Shown in pieces: positions 1-12,119 of a stretch of DNA of 64,000 nt. The position numbers and the translations under genes are program-made. The first letter of the stretch is position 1. The number at the start of each line of letters is the position of its first letter. This DNA is from Trichopria drosophilae (lineage: Eukaryota > Arthropoda > Insecta > Hymenoptera > Diapriidae). The DNA is taken from contig CM059584.1 of assembly GCA_030407085.1 (NCBI GenBank), positions 139,676,001-139,740,000 of the forward strand, in the 5' to 3' direction. The notes beneath the pieces are model-generated. The model was given only the letters and a program-made list of their open reading frames with translations, did not search any database and was not told where the DNA came from.

Positions 1-1105
1 ATTTTAATATAACACTGACCGACGAAATTTTACTTTTTGTCCGCCATTGGGAAGCTAAGTATCATTTCCGTCGTATTTTTTCGTGCTGAAGACTCCGATA
101 TTAGAATATTATTATCACGTCACATTTTGAAGGAAAATGACCTTAAATTTACCGGTTCTTTCCTTTTTTTAAAGATTAATCACAAGTAAAGAAGACATAA
201 ATTTGCTTATCAAAATAAAAATCAACATAGTCAGTTACTAATTAAATTGGCTTCGTTAATACAGAAAAAGTACCAGTATAGCAAAATCTATATTTTAAGT
301 CGATTTTTTCTAAAGGTTTATTATGCTTTTTAAAGATTTCGATGAAATTTATTATTGTTTTCGGGATCGCTAAAGATGAATCCTCAGATTTTCAAAATGA
401 TAGCGACCACTTACGCTTGAAACTAATTAAAACTAAAATGAGAATAATTGTTTTCCAAATCAAAAGACAAAAAACAAATCCCTGATATTTCTGACTTTCT
501 TCTATAAAGCCATATTTAATTTCCAAGTGGTCTTCCGAGTTCTAACTTCAGAATTATTAATAGGATTAACAAATAATATTTCTTCTCAAAAAATTCCAAT
601 TTTTTCGCTGAAAAAAATGGTTAATAGACAAATATATGGTCTACTTGTCTCAATTGTTGTATTTTATATTTTTGGCTATTCGTCTGAAATAAATTATTTT
701 CTTTATTTATCGATTTTCGTAGACTTTTTTAGTTTCAGATATTTTTCAACAACTCTATGCTACCTTTAGTTTCAGTTGAGTTAGCTTTGTTGTCGAGGTA
801 TATATCATTTTTGGTATAGTAGTACTTTTTTCTTTAATGGAGTCCATTTCATTAATCATCTACTACAGTAAATTTTATTTTCTTTAGCCATTTTGTGTTT
901 TTCGTAAAAAAATTTTTTTCTTAAAAATTACAAGAATGTTTTTAGAAAAAGTAAGCAATAATTGCATATTTAGGAAAATTTAGAGAAAAGTTTAATAACC
1001 TTTGGTAATGATTTAATAAAATCCTGACAATATTTTGAAGTGTAGAAATTAATTTTTATGCTAAAATATTTTTTCCAACACAAAAGGTCGAAACATTCTA
1101 TTACA
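1..1105. other. AT-rich DNA without recognisable gene
   Basis: No coding exon, RNA gene or clear repeat boundary was recognised. Open frames here are short and AT-driven, and none resembles a protein family I know. Confidence 0.6.
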
Positions 1106-1111
1106 CAGGCC

Positions 1112-2775
1112 AACAAAATTTCTAACCAGCAACTGAATCATACTTTTATGAAGGTTTTCTTTAGGTTGAATCCAAATCTGGCCGCAGAACTTCACGATCC
1201 TAAGATATCCTAACCAGAAGTGAGAAAAACACCGATTTTAGCCATTTTCAGATATTTTTTGTGGCGGAACAGTTTTGTTTGCATTTTGGCAACGTATAGA
1301 TTAAAGTCCTATTCGTCGGCTTTAAAGTGGTTTTTTAGTCATTCGATTTATCGATGTTTTTGTCAAGGTATAAATATGACTTGCATACATTTAGTGACTG
1401 TGTAATTCTATGCAAATAACCAACAAAATGAGGCTGACCTTGCTCAGACTTCTTTTATAACGTCAAAATTTTCAGATATCCCAAACTATAAGTGCAAAAA
1501 AGCCGTTTTTGTGGCAGTTTAAAAATTATGTTCGTAATTTGGTAAAAACCAATTACAACTCAAATTAAAGTGCATTCATCAGAAACCTGAGTTAAACGGA
1601 AAAAGACACGTAAGTTACAAATTGGTCGCACGGAGATATTTGAGAAAAACTGTTTGCATCAAAAACTTCACGTAAACATTATTATTTATGAATAAAAATA
1701 TCCCTACTAGGGTTAAGCACATGTGCTTTCTCTAATTTTGCGATAAAAACTTGATTATTTTATTAATGAGTGTTAAAAATGCACTTACGGTGTTTTTTTT
1801 AAACAAATCCAACGTAAAAATACCGCGAAGTCACTTGGTAATTTATTTAATTTTATTTATATAATTATTAATAAATTCATGTATATTTACATTGTCACAC
1901 AATTTTTAATTAATTACGGACGTCCCATTTCCGAACGTTCCCGAAACATCGTTCCGAGTTTAAACGATGACGTTTGCGTTAGTTTCCGTTGGACATCTTT
2001 CCTCTACTCACTGAGTTTACAAGCTAAGAACATTCATAAACGTCTTTGCAGTTGCGGTTTTGTATAAATAACTTTACCTATATTCTTCCATTGGATTTCG
2101 TGACGTATTTCTCGAATTTTGCATATTTTTGGCCACGCACAGTGCTTTATGTGTCTTTTTCCATAGTATTTACTCATTTTTTTGCAAATCGTAATATTTT
2201 CAATTTTAATGTTTAATTCTATATATTAAATTTTGTAATTTTAATTACGATAGTGAGGTGCAGTTTTTCATTACGATTTTCCACCGATACCAAAAACCCA
2301 TTTTTCACCAAAATGTCACTTACGTGTCTTTTTCCGTTGTTGGGCAGAGTACTTTTCCTCAAGGTTTCGATGTCTTGAATCCAAGTCTGGTCGCAGAATT
2401 ACTCTATCACGGCAACATTTTGTAATATCCAAACCTAAAAGTGCAAAGAACGAAAATCATAATCGTGCCTTGACAAAAACTGCGATAACTCCATCATAAA
2501 AAATCGATTCGGAATAGCTATAAGAGCTGTTTGAAGACCATGAATAGGACTTTAATCTGCGTGCTGCCAAATAACCAACAAACATTTTATTCCACCACAA
2601 AAACTTACTAAAAATGTACAAAAATTGTCTATTTTGCACTTTTAGGTTACGCTATCTCAGAATCATGACGCGATAGAACAATTCTGCGGCCAACTTTGAA
2701 TTCAGTACATCAAAAACCTTTGGAGAAGTACAGTTCTGTTTCTGGCTATGCAGATCGGCCTCATTTTGTTGTAAT
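1112..2775. mobile_element. Palindromic non-autonomous DNA element with roughly 270-310 bp inverted arms
   Basis: The left arm (about 1112-1385) reappears reverse-complemented at about 2455-2775. Shared landmarks are CAACAAAAT at the outer end, TCTGGCCGCAGAAC / TTGGCCGCAGAATT, a TTTTTGTGG(C/T)GGAA block, AGATTAAAGTCCTATTC and TTTTTGTCAAGG. An inner pair (GACACGTAAGTTAC near 1603 and CACTTACGTGTC near 2310) is also inverted. No transposase was seen and the superfamily cannot be told. A related single arm starts near 2365. Confidence 0.7.
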
Positions 2776-2779
2776 GTGG

Positions 2780-4545
2780 TATAAATATTAAGATAATGAA
2801 AAAATCTTAGTTATACTAAAAATGCTATGATTTCTTTCCATATTTCTGTTGTCACAAAACAGAAAGTGAAATGGCGAAACATTTCAAAAAGATATTGTTC
2901 GTTAAAATAGAATTTTGTACTTAAATCCGAACCTAATAAAGGAGGATGTAGTCAATCAAGTAGTCATTATTCTAATGTATTTAGTACAATTTACTATGAA
3001 ATATGACAAATACTGAAAGTTACTATTAAAAAATGAATTTATGGTTTATATATTTCGATTTTTAGAGGATTATAAATGGGTTTTAATTTGTAAAAAATAT
3101 TTCTAAATATATTTAATCAAATTAAAAATAGGCACGGTTGTCCTTAAATGCGAATAAAGGCAGTTTCGATTCTAAAAATAATAAAACTGCAGCTGTAGAT
3201 AGGTTAAATAATAAATTTACTACATTTTATTCATTTACAGTTTGATTTTTTCTATCAATGTGTATGTCCTGAATCTTCAAATGTTCAAAATCATTTCTAT
3301 TGCAAGAAGGTATAAATGAAAAACAGGCACTATCTAGATTCCATTTAAGAAGATTAGAATAATCGATAATACCGTACATATTTTCATTTTAAAATATCAA
3401 AACTTCATCTTCATTTTAAATGCCTAAGTTATCTAATTTCGAGCATTTGTCTGTTATATCTGGGAGACAAGAAATAATAATAAATAACAGAAAAAGTAGG
3501 TTGCATGTACTCAACTCGACAGAAAATAAAGAAGCTACTAAGAATCTGCGAAAATATCTGGGAATTACAAAGAAAAGTCTTGAGATCGAGGTCGCCAGGG
3601 GAAAGTACATAAAGAGAGTTTGTACTTCCTAATTAGTCCGATTATCTTCGCTCACGTGGAGATAAATAAAGAAGTTTAGTATTTCGGAGATTGCGGTACT
3701 TTCATCAATCTTAACAGATTTATATATAATATCCAATGTCAAGACCATTATGCAATTGTTCTTATTCAACCACGTGTATGACAACACACATCCAAGAAGA
3801 TACAAGCTACAGAAAAGCAACTTGAACTATCCTAAAACACATTTCGGCAACGCGATTTTTATCAAAACTAAAATAAAAATGTTTTAGAATTTGTGATAGT
3901 CGGAAATAATTGAACTATTTATCAATTCTTATAAAAATAACAGTTTACTAACTGGAAAACTTTTGATTCGAATAATAAATGATTGTCGTTCTATCATTGT
4001 TTAATTTATATTCAATAAGTAACAATAATTCACACGAATGTCTTTATTACTATTATTTTATTATTTACATAACAATATAAACTCTTTTTCATACTAGCTC
4101 CAATAAGTTGATGTCAGAAGCAGATTCTACGAAGCCATAATTATAATAATAATAATTCTGCATAATTAATCGAATTAGCATGAGAAACGACCATTTCAAA
4201 ATATTTAGGCATCTGTTACATACTATTTTAAAACTAAACACTACAAGTTATTTTAATTTTGTATTTTATTTTTCAGTACTTCGGCTTCTTGTGGATCATC
4301 CTCAGGACTAATTACACTACTTTCCAAACATCTATATACATGCTCTGAAGTAAAAGTCAAAACCCAAAGAAAAACTTCACATAAGAAAGACAACAAAAAA
4401 AGAGGGAAAAATTCTTTTTCCCCACCCGATAGAAAAAATGCATTCGAACATCGCTGTCGTGAAAATTATGATTTGTTTTAATCCTGCCGTTTTTATTTTA
4501 ACCCAAAATAACTAATAAGTAACCCAAAATAAAAATCTCCGTCTG
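2780..4545. other. AT-rich DNA, no supported gene
   Basis: A 70-codon open frame at 3420-3632 (+) resembles no known family and lacks splice or promoter context. At about 4275-4310 the minus strand reads CCTGAGGATGATCC followed by GCCGAAG. This resembles the CTGA-rich, GAAAC-ended motif found at 20263 and 39431, but it is degenerate. Confidence 0.5.
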
Positions 4546-4548
4546 TCA

Positions 4549-4839
4549 CTTCAAGACGCCATATTAGATGTGTTATGACAACCGTCCGTTCACTTTTGGT
4601 GCAATATTTTTCCTCCAAAGACGATCTCTGCTTTTTTCAAAATCAAAACAAAGACTAAGAAAATCCGACTTCGATACGTTTGATTTTTTAATAACAAATC
4701 GGGATTCTTCACTCAAGTTTTTATCAATAATTTCGCAAAAACCGGACAAGGAGATCATTAAAATACGTAAATAAACTTCAAGTTGTATGACGTAAAAGTA
4801 TCGTTTCAAAATAGTGACACCAAATATGGCGTGTTGAAG
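4549..4839. mobile_element. Small MITE, about 0.29 kb
   Basis: Terminal inverted repeats are CTTCAAGACGCCATATTAG at 4549-4567 and its near reverse complement at 4821-4839. The interior has no coding capacity that I recognise. No convincing target-site duplication was found. Confidence 0.5.
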
Positions 4840-5649
4840 CCGAAATTTGATCCTATTTTCCTTTCATGTCTATATTTTTTTAACAGTATGGCGGATCAAC
4901 TAATGATTAAAATGAGAGATAAATGAGTATATAAAGTTGTGAACCTTACACAATAAACGCGAAATCAATTAAAAATTACAATTGGATGGACTACGTTCAT
5001 AAGGAGATAAATACAAAATAGAAATTACATCTAATACCGCACTTTTATTTAGGGGTTATTTAAATAATATAAATAACGTTATATATCTGTAGTAATACAT
5101 GAATCTGAATATTATTTACTAATTAATGTCACAAAGGTGAACGTTGTTCTCAATCTTGAATAGCTTTTACGAACCTATTTTATTTTTGTCAGGTTTGGTA
5201 ATTGACGTGATCGATTACTTGACAAACTTAATTCAATAATTACTCTAAAACGGTGTAACGCGTCCTTCATACTAATATCTAAATGAATTAAGGCTCTGGC
5301 CTTATGTAATTCAAGATTGATTAAACGCGATCGCCGATAATATTATTTCAGAAGGATTTTGATGATACGAGGATTTATATCGGCAAAGGTTGAGTTACTT
5401 TTTCACTGAGGTATATCAACTAATGATTATCTTTAGAAATGGGATTTAACATGCAAGTTAATAATAAGAAAGTATCGTCCTAGTTGTTGATGTTCAAAAA
5501 CGTTATGAATTTTAATTTTATAGAATTTATGCAGCAGAAAAAATGCTCTTAATTTTAAAAAAATAACAATCTGAATTGAGGGAGCTTGTCAAACAATTCA
5601 AAGATACTTATCGATAGTTGTCGTTTTTCAACAAGTTTTTCATAGTACC

Positions 5650-6395
5650 GCGTTAAGGCGGTTCTAAGGTGATCAGCTGATAAGTTCGGGATTTTCATTA
5701 AAAACCGTAAATAAAAACTGACTGAATCGATGTTTCAAAATTCAGGGTCTGTAAGGACAATTCTAATTATTATACACAATATCCTTGAAAATGCCAAAGA
5801 AATTAATTGAGATCACTCAGAGAATTTCCGAAAATAAGTGATTTTTATTTATTTCCGAAAATTCTCGCTAAGTTCTCAATTAATGTATTTGGTAATCTCT
5901 AGGAAACCGCCTATAGTAATTAGAATTGCCTTTACAACCCCCGAATTTTGAAAATTGTATTCAGTCATATTTAATTTACGTTATTTATTGATATTTCCTA
6001 CCTTACTGGAGGACCACTTTAGAGCCCCCTTAAGGGGTTCGCCGATAAGGTAGGAATTTACGACAAAAAATGTATATTAAAATTCTCTGAATCAATGTTT
6101 CAAAATTCGAACTCTCTAAAGGTAATTCTACATTTTATATACGAACACTTACAGAATGCCAAAAAAGTTCATTAAGAATTCACCAAGAGTTATTGAAAAT
6201 AAATAAAAATCACCCTATTTCCAATAGTTCTCTTTCAATTCCCAATTAATTTCTTTGACATTTGTTAATTGTCCGTATGTAGTAATTAGCATTACCGTTA
6301 CAAAGCCCGAATTTTGAAAAATTGATTCGGACATGTTTAATTTACCTCTTTTTAGTGTAAATTTCTATTCTGTCAGTGGTGCACTTTCGAACAAC
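5650..6395. repeat. Two adjacent palindromes of one repeat unit (alternating orientation)
   Basis: The first palindrome is centred near 5840, with arms about 5650-5835 and 5845-6030. The second is centred near 6195. All four arms share the same landmarks: GTTTCAAAATTC, a GTAATTAGAATT-type block, AATGCCAAAGAAATTAATTGAG and TATTTCCGAAAATTCTC. The result is four copies in alternating orientation, and the junction of the two palindromes lies at the TTAAGGGG-like sequence near 6030. Confidence 0.7.
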
Positions 6396-6884
6396 TTTAA
6401 AAGGAATACGTGCGGTTTAGATATGCAGTAAAATGATACTGAATTTCCAAGGAAAATATAAAATTAAAGTAGTTTCAGTACACCATCACAACAAAGATAT
6501 TTTCTACGATTAATTGAAGCAAAACTTACAATGAACAACGATAGAAAACATTAATTATTGCAGATATAGATCAATTTTCAAACAGCCTTTTGTTATATAA
6601 ATTAAAATGCGCAACTGGTGAAAAATTATTACTACTTAAATATTCAGATTTTTTTTCGTTTTTGGTTTACATATAATAATACGAAAAATTAATTTATTGA
6701 AGATTTTCATATTTTGTAATTATATTAGGATCCAATCTCATACATATACAAAAAAAAAGTGTTTAATTAAAAGTATCCAATAACAAAATCATTATGTTTA
6801 TTTGTTGATACTGTTGATAAAAAAAATTGTTTTTTAGGAAAAAATGTATGATTGTTACTTAATTAAAACGACTTTTGTTGCTCA

Positions 6885-7355
6885 TGGGTTTTTGGAGTCA
6901 CTGATTACGAATCTCACCCCAGACTTTCAAAATTTAAAACGGCAGATGCAATATGACGGACGAAAAAATTAAAAATTTATGGGATTTGTTTGAAACATGT
7001 CCTTCGGCAAATTTTTGAGATCACCGTCGACGTATATAATGTCGGTTTTTTAACATTTTAAACATCAAATGTAATAATAAGATAATAAAAAAATAAAAAA
7101 AAAGCGTCGCGATTATCTCTAGGTAGTGAAATGTTAGGTTTCCAATTTTAAAAATCTAATTTAGTGTCCGTCATTTGAATGTTGAAAATCTAAGGTCGAA
7201 TCCGTAATCGGCAACCATAAAAATGCCCGAACAACAAGTTTCAAGCGAATCTGATCAATTTTGAATTGTGTGGCTGCCATATTGGATTCGCTATTTTGAA
7301 TGTTGAAAATCTAAGTTTGGATTCGTTATCAGCAACATTAAAAGCCTCTGAGTTA
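6885..7355. repeat. Cluster of the dispersed GTCGCTGATTACGAAT / ATGGCGGATCC monomer
   Basis: One plus-oriented monomer is at about 6889-6965 (GGGTTTTTGGAGTCACTGAT, then AAACGGCAGATGCAATATGACGG). Inverted copies follow at about 7165-7220 and 7270-7350 (AATGTTGAAAATCTAAG, then CGTAATCGGCAAC). Copies here are diverged. The monomer recurs in at least ten other places in the window. Confidence 0.7.
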
Positions 7356-9547
7356 CAAGTTTCAGGTGTTTTCCATGTAAAGAAAAATGTATTCTTTAAA
7401 GGTTTATGTTTTTAGAAAAATAAATCTAAACAATCCAAAAATAAACAAAAATATAAGAACAAATTTTATAAAAGAATTGCTGAAGTAAGCACAACTTTTT
7501 TCAACGTTTTTTTGGATTATTCTGAATTTTTTAAATTTGCATCCAGTAATTTAGAAAAAAAACTGCACCTATTTTTAAGGTGATTCTACACAGTCTATTT
7601 TATAGAATGTTTCCTTAAAATGTTAAAATCCATCGTATTTAAATTAAAAATAACTCAATTTAAATAAATAAATTACCTTTTTGTTCGAATTTCTATAGCA
7701 CAATTTTTTTATGTACAAAAGTACTTTTATGCGAAAATTATGTTTTTTTTTCACTAAATCGTGTTCATTAAGACTAAACATTATTGGCTCGTTGAAATAG
7801 TTGTTCATTTTAATGTATATCAGTACAAAGGCCATACCCAAAAGTATAATTTAACCCTCTAAGTTCCATCAGAGATGCACATTTTTTTGTTGATTTTCGA
7901 GCTTCGATCTCAACAGGAAACTAGATTAATATCGACTTGAAAGTGACTTATGTTACTATTGTTGAGTATGATGTTTCGGTTGGTGTAGTAAAAATTGAAT
8001 TTAAATGTCTCTTAAAATCAAAATGGTGACTTTTAATTAAACACTGAAGATTTGAACTTTCATTCGAACTTTTTTTTTGAACCATAAGTATAAAATCGTC
8101 TAAGATTTTAAGAGGATTTATCGTCTGAAATCACTCTAACAGGGCAGAAGTACTTACAATCGTTTTTTTAATATCTTTAAATTTCGACACATATTACTAG
8201 TACTCGGAACAAGACAATTTTTTATTTGTAATGAGAGGATTTTTTTAAGCCTCCATTGCGTAGAAGTAATATACACTTCGTAATCATTGCAATCAATAAT
8301 TTTAAGTGTATTTTAAGTGCAATTATTTGTAAGGCTTAATCATCACTGGTCTTTTTGAAGTTAACGCTTATGTAGTGATGTACAAATGGTAATTTAAATT
8401 GTGGAATTATGTAATAGGATGTGTATTGAGGACAATGGCATTTTTTTGTAAATGAAATATGCGGTGATCGAACTATGCAGTTCCATTTACGTCGATCAGA
8501 ATTGATTATCCTTTTACTCAATCGTGTATATGCGTAGGATTGTAAGATACTTGTAAAACAACTGATTCTCGTAACTCATTGATGCAATTAGTGCAAGTTG
8601 AACATATACAATTTTGGTATATAAACCTGTTGGATATTATTAGGTCAAAGAATGTTTAAAGCAAATCATTTTCGAAACTTGACCCGTTAACGTCGAAAAA
8701 TTTCAAAAATTCTACTTCAACTTTGCAGTAAGCAAATAATGAAAAATTTGATATTTTTTTCAAACCAACACTTATAGACAATTTCGAGGTCGTTTTTTCG
8801 GTATTGTAGTTTAGAAAGCCTTGAAGTATAGCTTTTTACCACGTTCTTTCTCGGTGAATAATTTTTTTGTTTTTAAATTTGCCTTTACGCTAACTTCTAC
8901 TGTGTGTAGTCGATGGATTCGACAATTGTACTAAAATATTTTTTAGGTTACGGGCCGGATTCGAAATGGCAGAAAAATGTTGAAAAAAGAATAAAAAAGG
9001 GGTTCGAAATTTTCCATCTCGAATTCTCAGTAATTAAAGTCTTAACATTTATAGGTACGAATTATATTTAGATAATTTACTATTTATTTTACGTTTTGAT
9101 TAGTTATTGTTGTCTGATTTCTTAATTTATTATCGACAGCAATTGTGAATTCAAGTCAGATATAATAAATTTATGCTATCACTTTATAATATTGGAGATT
9201 AAAAATACATAACCAATTCAATTATTGATATAATTTTTCACAGTATTGAAAAAGTTATATACATTCGACGACTTTTTCCAACACAAACTTGAAAATAGAA
9301 TAAAAGACAAGATGCAATCCTAATGGTGCAAGAAAAGTGTAAAATTTTAATTACAAATTTTTTAAAAAATTTCTTTCTAAATTTCAGATTGACAAATATA
9401 AACCCCCTAACACTTTAAACATTCAAAAGAGAGTAGCATCCTTGGTATAAATTGAGAAAATGAACAAAGTAGGAAGTAAAAAAACGCCACTATAATGGTG
9501 GGAGGAATAAGCGATTAGTATATTAATATACAGTCATTAAAACTTAC
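7356..9547. other. AT-rich DNA, no supported gene
   Basis: No exon, RNA gene or complete element was recognised. A TTAACCCTCTAAG sequence near 7853 resembles the left end of the window's TTAA-flanked elements, but no matching right end was found. Confidence 0.5.
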
Positions 9548-9638
9548 ACTTTATGTTACAGATTTGTGCTTCAACCGGAGCCGTTGTTGGAGGTTCATCT
9601 GGTTCGGTTACATCCCACCGCACTTTTCTTCGTTGCAT
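9548..9638 (-). CDS. Candidate coding exon of an unidentified minus-strand gene
   Basis: Read on the minus strand, a T-rich tract ending TATTATTTAG is followed at once by ATG and 30 open codons, beginning MQRRKVRWDVTEPDEPPTTA and continuing PVEAQICNIK. A strong donor, AGT|GTAAGT, lies at 9547-9542. The other two frames are closed by stops. The base composition and the proline/acidic-rich reading stand out from the surrounding AT-rich sequence. The ATG at the acceptor edge would fit a first coding exon preceded by a non-coding leader exon, or an internal exon that happens to start with methionine. I do not recognise the protein. No further exon of this gene was found in the window, so it would continue to the left of base 1 or in exons too short to see. 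It is not part of pICln, which ends at 34269. Confidence 0.5.
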
Positions 9639-10889
9639 CTAAATAATACAAAAATATTAATTGATATCTAATTAAATATATCTACAAAATAACAGATTCT
9701 TATTTACTGTAAACTGTCAACTAAAATTATTTTTTCACATTTATTAATTTCAAACGGTTTGTTGTAAACACGCACAAATAATTAACGATTGTATTTTGTG
9801 AACTAAGGTTTTTTTAATTGATCAACGATGAGTCGTTTCGTCGAAAAAAAATTAAAAATACGATTAAATTGATAGGTAAACATGAATTTAAATGAAAATT
9901 AAAATAAAATCAAGCAAATATTGTCTTTTACACTAACATAAATCTACCTGAAAAACTCAAACTGTCGCAGGATAGTTAAGGAAAAAATAGTAAAAGTTAC
10001 TATTTCTTTTTAGTTAGTCAAGTCGTGTCGATATGGTTGATATTATTCTTTTTATTTCAGTAAATCGCTAGAAGTTAAATTTACTAAATATTGTATAGTT
10101 ATACTGATGTAATTTGTAAAAACTTAGTCAAATTAATTTCTGAATACCATTCAGCTAACTTTCTTAGTTATATTTTGACTAATTTACGGAAGTTATTACA
10201 ACTGATGAAATCCATTTGACGACCTATTGAAACATACGCAATGGTTAAAAACGTAGTTAATTTTATCAAGATTTTGTTTCGTTTCAATTTGAAGTATAAA
10301 TGTAAAGTATTTAAACTTTATGTACTGAATAATAACAGTAAAAACTACCTGAAAAGATATTAATCATTATAAGGCAAAATTTGCATTCTGATTGCTTGAT
10401 TTAAACAAAAAATAACAAAAATGTTACTGTGAGAGATGAGGAATTCTCGATCTTGACAGCTCGTTAGGATTTCGAGACGAGATTCGAGAACAATATGAGT
10501 TCTAATGTTCTAGACTGAGAGCAGAAATAGCCATATCAAGATCAAGATTCTCGTGGAGATCTTGTCAAGACCACCAAACGTTATTTTATTGTATTTAACA
10601 ATAGTAGATATTATGATTTTTTATCAAAGGGTCACGATCGTGAAATTTGAACTATTATTGAGCTGTGAAAATAAATCTAAATGAGTTATTTGTTATTACG
10701 TCCGGTATTTTTCAATTTTTAAACTAATATATATTTTTATATAAGCATTATTTAATTGTATTACTATAATAACATCATCATTTAATTTCTAATTTATTAA
10801 TCGAATGTTTTAAACTCACTTTGAAAATTAAGAAAACGATTGGACATTTAAACGTAAAATATTGCTGTAAAAATTGTAAATCAAAACCA
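9639..10889. other. AT-rich DNA, no supported gene
   Basis: If the exon at 9548-9638 is real, this is its upstream intron. A patch at 10438-10560 is richer in GA/TC (ATTCTCGA, GATTCGAGA, CAAGATTCTCG) but shows no coding or RNA-gene signature. Confidence 0.4.
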
Positions 10890-11165
10890 TGTAATGTGTC
10901 TGTTTTTAATGTCTTGTTTTTTATAGTATATTTTTTAATACGTCGGGCGAGGAGTTCGATAATTTGCGCCCGAAGATTTCGCTGCAGGGCGCAAAATCGA
11001 GTTCTACTCCCGGAATGTTAAAAAAGTATTTGTTTTAAATGTCTTTTTTTAAATATCTGGTTTTTTAATGTCTGTTTTTCAAATGTCTGATTTTTAAATG
11101 TACTAATTTTGTATCTCTGTTTTTTTAAATGTTTGGTTTTTGAATGTCGGATTTTTAAATGAATT
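10890..11165. repeat. Low-complexity tandem array, roughly 15-18 bp units
   Basis: Degenerate units of the type AATGTCTGTTTTTTAA recur at least ten times. The array is interrupted at about 10938-11020 by a GC-richer insert holding the inverted pair GCGCCCGAAGA / GCAGGGCGC. Confidence 0.6.
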
Positions 11166-12119
11166 TGACTAGTTACTCTAAGTAAACTAAAAACTGACTC
11201 ACTAAAAACTCATATAGATTCCCTTTGAATATTGTTGAAGATTTGAACTACATGTTTGCTTATTCGTCAATAGTCAGTTTAGTCGTAGCAACTGTTTAAA
11301 GCACTTCAAATTTTAGTATAATTGGGGAAATAATGGGTGCTGATAATGTGATGTGTTATTGCATTTGTCTACACATTTTCAAGAAGAACTTTTCAATAAT
11401 ACTTTTCGGTCCTAGGCCATAAAGTTGAATTTTACGGATCCAGTCCCGGCAACCGAGTTACGGACTAAAAAGATTACAATTCAATCTAGAATAATAAAGG
11501 GTCCAGATGTTTATTATATGTAAGGGAACAAAAGATGGCAAAACAAAATTTTTCAAACCCTCATATCTCAGTGTCCTTCCTTACACCACACGTACAACCA
11601 CTATACAAGTTCTGCGTGAATTTAGTTACATTTTTGCATTTTTTGTCAACGTACAATACATTTTATACTTAACTATTGTTAAAACGACTTTATAATATAG
11701 TTTATCAAAAAAACGTATGCTTGAAGTGTTATTTTTTATGTAGTTATTTCTTACAATAAGTCACATTTCACATTGCAAAATCAATACCTTCTTTGAAACA
11801 ATTTAATATAAATTTTCCTTCTTTAAAATACTGTATCTCAAGAGTACTGTGCTCAATTTTTACTTGAAAATATTAAAAATAAAAAACTTTCTTTGCAAAT
11901 TGTAATCTTTATACAATATTGAAATTCAAATTTTAACCATATAATCGCTCTAAACAGTTTCTAAACCGCTGAATAACATTGAAACAAAAAATTCTCCAGA
12001 AATAAATATTAAACAATAAAGAAGTTAGGAAATATTTTTCATAATGGGGTTTCGAAGATCCTGGTGTATCATGTAAGATACTTTACAGAAATTCGGCATT
12101 TAAAGGTTACAAAAATTCC
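11166..12119. other. AT-rich DNA, nothing recognised
   Basis: No gene, repeat boundary or RNA signature was identified in this stretch. Confidence 0.4.

Noticed and set aside
3420..3632. 70-codon plus-strand frame with a basic, non-repetitive reading
   Set aside because: It is not recognisable, has no splice or promoter context, and an equally long frame is open on the other strand.
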